Assembly: GCF_900100045.1 (NCBI RefSeq)
Contig: NZ_FNEA01000022.1
Coordinates: 1 to 64,000 of the forward strand
DNA from: Paracoccus denitrificans
Lineage (GTDB): Bacteria > Pseudomonadota > Alphaproteobacteria > Rhodobacterales > Rhodobacteraceae
DNA: 64,000 bases
Reading direction: 5' to 3'
Part shown: positions 60,165 to 64,000 of the stretch, one piece after another
How positions within the stretch are numbered: position 1 is the stretch's first letter
Layout: every line of letters starts with the position of its first letter
Position numbers and translations under genes: made by a program
Notes under the pieces: model-generated
The model's database searches: none
What the model was told of the DNA's origin: nothing
The model's input: the letters and a program-made list of their open reading frames with translations, nothing else

Positions 60165-60190
60165 TCGTTATGTTTGAATAAACATAATGA
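60165..60190. promoter_or_regulatory. Mo-box-like palindrome, copy D
   Basis: TCGTTATGTTT (60165-60175), GAAT, AAACATAATGA (60180-60190): 11-bp arms with one mismatch, the best copy. It lies upstream of the TonB receptor (leftward) and 288 bp before the molbindin gene (rightward). The outer CGTTAT...ATAACG arms and their 12-bp spacing match what I recall of E. coli ModE sites. Confidence 0.75.
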
Positions 60191-60477
60191 AATCGGGACG
60201 GATGAACATAGGCCAGTGGCGTTGAAAGACTTTCTTTCCATGGTGTTGCAGATCGGGCCGGCCGGGGCCGCTACAGGTCTTGCCAGCGGCCATCGATGCG
60301 TTCCAGTGTCCAAACGGCTGATCGTGAACAGGTTCGGCAAGCAGGAGGCTGTGGGCCGCGGAAAGGGCAAGGCGCGACCGCTGCCTGCCGACCGGGACCA
60401 GGTTCCGGCATGGCTGCAGGCGGCCTGCCTTGGCGAAGCCGCCCGATCCACAGTTGATTGAAAAGAGGAGCTTACAG

Positions 60478-60687
60478 ATGAGACTCAGCGCAAGAAACGT
60501 CCTGCCCGGCACCGTGACCGAGATCGTGACCGGAGCGGTGACCAGCCATGTCCGCATCGACCTGGGCGGCAGCGTGGTGACCGCCTCGATCACCAATGAC
60601 GCAGTGAAGGAGCTTGGCCTGGCGGTCGGCGGTCGCGCCTCGGCCGTGGTCAAGGCGTCGGATGTCATGGTCGGCGTTGACGATTGA
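60478..60687 (+). CDS. mop: Molbindin (Mop), TOBE-domain molybdate-binding protein
   Basis: A 69-residue single TOBE/MOP domain: RLSARNVLPGTVTEIVTG, VTSHVRIDLGG, VVTASITNDAV and VVKASDVMVGVDD are classic molbindin signatures. Such proteins form hexamers that store molybdate or tungstate in the cytoplasm. AGAGGAGCTTACAG precedes ATG 60478. This gene is the firmest evidence that the surrounding transporter genes handle molybdenum or tungsten. Confidence 0.95.
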   Translation: MRLSARNVLPGTVTEIVTGAVTSHVRIDLGGSVVTASITNDAVKELGLAVGGRASAVVKASDVMVGVDD

Positions 60688-60803
60688 TCCTTGTGCCGTT
60701 TCCCGCGGCTGCATGAAGGGGCCGTGCCGGTGCTGGCGTTTTCGACGCGCAGCGGTGGTCCACCGGCGGATCAAGGCCCCTGGGCGTAGCGCGGGCAGGG
60801 TGC

Positions 60804-61763
60804 CTATCTTCCTGATGGTCCCGGGCCTTCCTCCCCGGCAATCGGGGCGCGAAGGTTGTTGGCCTCCAGCCAGACCGGGTTTTCGGCATACATGTCCCGG
60901 ATCAGTTGCTTGACCAGATCGAGATAGCGCGACGTGTCGCCCGCGCGGTGATTGAGGATGACCGGAGAGGTCGCCCGCGGGCTGTCGATTATCCGATACC
61001 TCACGTCCGACCGCATCTGCCGGGCCGACGAGGGGATGATGCAGATGCCCGAATCCGCCGCGACCAGCCCCAGCGCCGTCTGGATTTCGCGCACCTCCAG
61101 CACGTCGGCGGTGCGTATGCCCTCTTCTTGCAGCAGGTTGATGATCTGGTCGGCATAGCTGGGCCGCGGTTCCTTGGGATAGACGATCAGCTTCTGCCCG
61201 GCCAGCGCAGCCAGGGGCAGCGGTGCGGGATCCCGCGCCAGGGACGTGTCCTGGGGCAGGGCGGCCACAAGCCGTTCCTCGCGCAGGACGGTGCCGACGA
61301 CATTCGGGTCGCTGTGCCTGAGGCGGCCGAAGCCGATGTCGATCCGCCCTTCCTTCAGCGCGGGGATCTGCTGGATCGACAGCATCTCAAGCAGCTGGAT
61401 GTCCAGTTCGGGCACATTTTGGCGCAGCTTCCTGACCAGCGACGGCAGCCCGCCGTAAAGCGTCGATGCCACGAAGCCGATGGACAGCACCCGGTTCCGG
61501 TTCAGTCCGACCCGGCGCGTCGCATCCTTCATCTGATCGACGCGCCCCAGCACCTGAAGCGCCTGTTCATAGAACAGCCGTCCCGCATCCGTCAGCTTGA
61601 TGGGCCGGCTCTTGCGCAGGATCAGGACGACGCCCAGTTCCTCTTCGAGAAGCTGTATCTGGCGGCTGAGGGGCGGCTGGGCGATGTTCAGGCTCTGCGC
61701 CGCGCGGGTGAAGTTCCGTTCCCGCGCGACGGCGGTGAAATAGCGCAACTGTCGCAGGTCCAT
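60804..61763 (-). CDS. catR: CatR/CatM-type LysR regulator of catechol degradation
   Basis: A 319-residue LysR regulator: MDLRQLRYFTAVARERNFTR and SLNIAQPPLSRQIQLLEEELG in the DNA-binding part, RIDIGFGRLRHSDPNV and ALPLAALAGQKLIVYPKEPRP in the effector domain, as in CatM/BenM which respond to cis,cis-muconate. Divergent from catB with a perfect ATAC-N7-GTAT site between. Start ATG 61763 has GGGGATGG ahead; ATG 61769 is an alternative adding two residues. Confidence 0.92.
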   Translation of the reverse strand: MDLRQLRYFTAVARERNFTRAAQSLNIAQPPLSRQIQLLEEELGVVLILRKSRPIKLTDAGRLFYEQALQVLGRVDQMKDATRRVGLNRNRVLSIGFVASTLYGGLPSLVRKLRQNVPELDIQLLEMLSIQQIPALKEGRIDIGFGRLRHSDPNVVGTVLREERLVAALPQDTSLARDPAPLPLAALAGQKLIVYPKEPRPSYADQIINLLQEEGIRTADVLEVREIQTALGLVAADSGICIIPSSARQMRSDVRYRIIDSPRATSPVILNHRAGDTSRYLDLVKQLIRDMYAENPVWLEANNLRAPIAGEEGPGPSGR

Positions 61764-61857
61764 CGCCATCCCCGGGGGTTCAAGAGCAAGAAGAACGATT
61801 GTTTTTGGTATTCTGTGCCGCAGCAAGCGGCTGATCAACCGTATTTTCTTTCCTATA

Positions 61858-61872
61858 ATACCTTTCAGGTAT
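61858..61872. promoter_or_regulatory. CatM/BenM-type operator
   Basis: ATACCTTTCAGGTAT is a perfect palindrome around TTC and fits both LysR T-N11-A and the CatM/BenM consensus ATAC-N7-GTAT. It lies 56 bp before the catB start and 95 bp before catR, suited to muconate-dependent activation of catB and autorepression of catR. Confidence 0.75.
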
Positions 61873-61928
61873 CACGGTAAACCCAAATGGTGTTGGACAC
61901 ATGATGGCGCCCGACGCAGTTTGGCGCC

Positions 61929-63119
61929 ATGAACAAGTCATTCGCCCCCCTCGCCCCAACCTCGGATATCCGCCCGGTCGTTTCGCGTGTGGAAACGGTG
62001 ATCGTCGATCTGCCGACGATCCGGCCGCACAAGCTTTCGGTCGCGACAATGAACGGGCAGGTGCTGATGCTTGTCCGCGTGCATTGCAGCGACGGGATCG
62101 TCGGCATCGGCGAGGGAACCACGATCGGCGGCCTGGCCTATGGCGGCGAAAGCCCCGAAAGCATGAAGACCAACATCGACACCTGGTTCGCGCCGGTGAT
62201 GGTCGGCCAGGATGCGACGCAGGTGCAGGCGCTCATGGCGCGGATCGGCGGGATGGTGCGCGAGAACCGCTTTGCCAAATCGGCCGTGGAAACGGCGCTG
62301 CTGGATGCGCAGGGCAAGCGGGTCGGCCTGCCGGTCAGCGAGCTTCTGGGCGGGCGGCGGCGCGACCGGCTGCCGGTGGCTTGGACGCTGGCCTCGGGCG
62401 ACACGGCGCGCGACATCGCCGAGGCGGAGCGGATGCTGGATCTGCGCCGCCACCGCGTCTTCAAGCTGAAGATCGGCGCCCGCGGGGTCCGTGACGACAT
62501 CGCCCATGTGGCCGCGATCAAGGCCGCGCTTGGCGACCGCGCCGCGGTGCGCGTGGACGTGAACATGGCCTGGTCCGAAGGCGAGGCCGCCTTCGGCATG
62601 GCCGCCCTTGCAGATGCGGGCTGCGAACTGGTCGAGCAGCCCGTGGCCTCGACCGCGGCCCTGACGCGGCTGGTGCGCCGCTTTCCCGTGGCGCTGATGG
62701 CCGACGAATCCCTGACCGGGCCGGAAAGCGCCTTCGAGATCGCCCGCGTGCAGGGCGCGGATGTCTTTGCCGTCAAGCTGGAGCAAAGCGGCGGCGCCTT
62801 CAACGCGCTGCGCGTCGCGGCCATCGCCGAGGCGGCCGGGATCGGGCTTTACGGCGGCACCATGCTGGAGGGCGCGGTGGGCACCGCAATCTCGGCCCAC
62901 GCCTTTTCGACCTTTGCCAACCTGCAATGGGGAACCGAACTGTTCGGCCCCCTGCTGCTGACCGAAGAGATCCTGGCCGAGCCGCTGGACTACGGCGATT
63001 TCGAACTGACCGTCCCCCGAGGTCCGGGCCTTGGCGTGACGCTGGATGAGGATCGCGTCGCCTTCTTCGCCCGCGACGGCATCCGCAAGACGATCAGCCT
63101 GCCAGGCGGAAAGGTGTGA
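61929..63119 (+). CDS. catB: Muconate cycloisomerase
   Basis: Converts cis,cis-muconate to muconolactone in the ortho-cleavage pathway. A 396-residue enolase-superfamily enzyme with the KxK base motif FKLKIG (Lys179, Lys181), metal ligands in RVDVNMAW (Asp210), CELVEQP (Glu236) and LMADESL (Asp259), and the closing GGTMLEGAVGTAISAH. First gene of catBCA under the LysR regulator. Ribosome site before ATG 61929 is weak. Confidence 0.94.
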   Translation: MNKSFAPLAPTSDIRPVVSRVETVIVDLPTIRPHKLSVATMNGQVLMLVRVHCSDGIVGIGEGTTIGGLAYGGESPESMKTNIDTWFAPVMVGQDATQVQALMARIGGMVRENRFAKSAVETALLDAQGKRVGLPVSELLGGRRRDRLPVAWTLASGDTARDIAEAERMLDLRRHRVFKLKIGARGVRDDIAHVAAIKAALGDRAAVRVDVNMAWSEGEAAFGMAALADAGCELVEQPVASTAALTRLVRRFPVALMADESLTGPESAFEIARVQGADVFAVKLEQSGGAFNALRVAAIAEAAGIGLYGGTMLEGAVGTAISAHAFSTFANLQWGTELFGPLLLTEEILAEPLDYGDFELTVPRGPGLGVTLDEDRVAFFARDGIRKTISLPGGKV

Positions 63120-63121
63120 CG

Positions 63122-63412
63122 ATGCTTTATCATGTGTTCATGGACGTGAAGATCCCGCGCGACCTGCCGGCCGAAGAGGCGGCAGAGATCATCGCGCGCG
63201 AAAGGGCCTATTCGCAGGCCCTGCAGCGCAGCGGCAAGTGGCGCCATATCTGGCGGGTCGCCGGGCAATACGCGAATGTCAGCATCTTCGACGTTCGCGA
63301 CAATGCCGAGCTGCACGAGATCCTCTCGGGCCTGCCCCTCTTTCCGTTCATGGACATCGAGGTCACGCCGCTTTTGCGCCACCCGTCGGCGATCAGAGAG
63401 GATGACAGCTGA
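63122..63412 (+). CDS. catC: Muconolactone delta-isomerase
   Basis: A 96-residue decameric-type isomerase turning muconolactone into the enol-lactone. MLYHVFMDVKIPRDLP, ERAYSQALQRSGKWRHIWRVAGQYANVSIFDV (key Arg and Lys region, residues 28-59) and LSGLPLFPFMDIEVTPL are typical. ATG 63122 lies two bases past the catB stop with GGAAAGGTGTGACG ahead; a GTG two codons upstream is less likely. Confidence 0.95.
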   Translation: MLYHVFMDVKIPRDLPAEEAAEIIARERAYSQALQRSGKWRHIWRVAGQYANVSIFDVRDNAELHEILSGLPLFPFMDIEVTPLLRHPSAIREDDS

Positions 63413-63479
63413 CCATGCCCACGGGCCGGTGGAGGGGCCGGCCCACCCCAGTTTCCAAGCGAATCCAGGAGGAGAGACA

Positions 63480-64000
63480 ATGACCGTCAAGATTTTCGAC
63501 CGACCCGACACCCAGGCGTTTCTGAAGGAACTCAGCGGGCTGAACAACGACAGCGGCAATCCGCGCATGAAGCAGATCGTGCATCGGCTGATGTCCGACC
63601 TGTTCAAGGCCATCGACGATCTGGACATCACCCCCGACGAATACTGGATGGGCGTGGCCTGGCTGAACGATCTGGGCGCGGCCGGGCAGGCCGGGCTGAT
63701 CTCGCCGGGCCTGGGGGTCGATCACTTCATCGACGAACGGCTGGATGCCATCGACGCCTCGCTGGGGATCGAGAACCCCACGCCGCGCACCATCGAGGGG
63801 CCGCTCTATGTGGCCGGCGCCCCGGAATCCGTCGGCTTCGCGCGGCTGGATGACGGCACCGACACCGACGGCCATACGCTGGTCATGCACGGCACGGTTT
63901 ACGGATCGGACGGCAAGCCGCTGCCCGGCGCCAAGGTCGAGGTGTGGCACTGCGACACCCGCGGCTTCTATTCGCATTTCGATCCGACCGGCAAGCAGGC
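63480..64000 (+). CDS. catA: Catechol 1,2-dioxygenase (partial, runs off the window)
   Basis: The first 173 residues of an intradiol dioxygenase that opens catechol to cis,cis-muconate using non-haem Fe(III). The N-terminal helical linker domain (LTPDEYW-type ITPDEYWMGVAWLNDLG) and the start of the catalytic beta domain (GPLYVAGAPES, GAKVEVWHCDTRGFYSHFDPTG) are seen; GFYSHFD carries the first iron tyrosine. The second tyrosine and two histidines lie beyond the edge. CAGGAGGAGAGACA precedes ATG 63480. Third gene of catBCA. Confidence 0.94.
   Translation, partial: MTVKIFDRPDTQAFLKELSGLNNDSGNPRMKQIVHRLMSDLFKAIDDLDITPDEYWMGVAWLNDLGAAGQAGLISPGLGVDHFIDERLDAIDASLGIENPTPRTIEGPLYVAGAPESVGFARLDDGTDTDGHTLVMHGTVYGSDGKPLPGAKVEVWHCDTRGFYSHFDPTGKQ

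Noticed and set aside
45833..60190. The four palindromes as Fur, Irr or RirA iron boxes
   Set aside because: Two copies sit by TonB/FecCD genes, which first suggested iron. But arms and spacing fit ModE sites better, a molbindin and a ModA-like gene are adjacent, and the clear siderophore locus at 29-37 kb has no copy.
60191..60477. Small genes between Mo-box D and mop
   Set aside because: Open frames here have no ribosome site or family match; treated as leader or promoter DNA of mop.
60739..60756. CGGTGG-CCACCG inverted repeat as a terminator after mop
   Set aside because: Arms nearly touch, loop is too small and no T-run follows; chance is likely in such GC-rich DNA.

Overview
The window is GC-rich, codon-dense DNA from an alphaproteobacterium, most likely Paracoccus or a close relative in the Rhodobacterales. 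The NAD-dependent formate dehydrogenase (49359-50564) closely resembles the soluble Paracoccus/Pseudomonas type I remember. A NepR/EcfG pair marks alphaproteobacteria, and a complete F420 cluster is rare in proteobacteria but, to my knowledge, known from Paracoccus. I see no tRNA, rRNA, CRISPR array, intact insertion sequence or replication origin.

Region 1 (0-14.6 kb). After an acyl-CoA synthetase and a 5'-truncated rhodanese comes a divergent locus. To the left lie genes for hydantoin/dihydropyrimidine breakdown: an N-carbamoyl amidohydrolase, a hydantoinase/dihydropyrimidinase, an NCS1 permease and a DUF1330 protein. To the right is a coupled cofG-cofH-cofD-cofC-cofE-npdG operon for coenzyme F420, then an LLM-class oxidoreductase and a RutR-like TetR regulator. 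The layout suggests an F420-dependent step in cyclic ureide/pyrimidine metabolism.

Region 2 (15-24 kb). A secreted DUF336 protein and a FixJ-type two-component system lie beside a seven-gene MoxR-DUF58-VWA (Bat-type) operon. The first VWA gene has an in-frame stop before its expected membrane anchor.

Region 3 (24-28.5 kb). This is a general stress module: NepR, an EcfG-type sigma factor and likely targets (PRC-barrel protein, SDR, membrane protein, small protein, DUF892 protein). Three promoters read GGAAC-N16-GGTT, and a variant precedes the sigma gene.

Region 4 (28.7-45.6 kb). A siderophore locus (AraC regulator, TonB receptor, FhuD/B/C, ABC exporter) is followed by a ribbon-helix-helix protein, a DJ-1/PfpI protein and a LysR-controlled amino-acid/nitrogen locus with two ATPases, a ureohydrolase and an asparaginase.

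Region 5 (45.6-60.7 kb). Four copies of a 26-bp palindrome, consensus TCGTTATGTTT-n4-AAACATAACGA, resemble ModE (Mo-box) operators. They lie upstream of a serine-recombinase-like gene that lacks catalytic residues, a decayed metal ABC transporter with a DUF364 gene, a divergent ModA-like gene and FecCD-family ABC transporter, and a TonB receptor followed by a molbindin. I read this as a TonB-dependent molybdate/tungstate uptake regulon. Between these lie fdh, a Nudix hydrolase, an Fsr-like exporter and several broken genes.

Region 6 (60.8-64 kb). A CatR/CatM-type LysR regulator faces catB-catC-catA (catechol ortho-cleavage); catA runs off the window. A perfect ATAC-N7-GTAT site lies between them.
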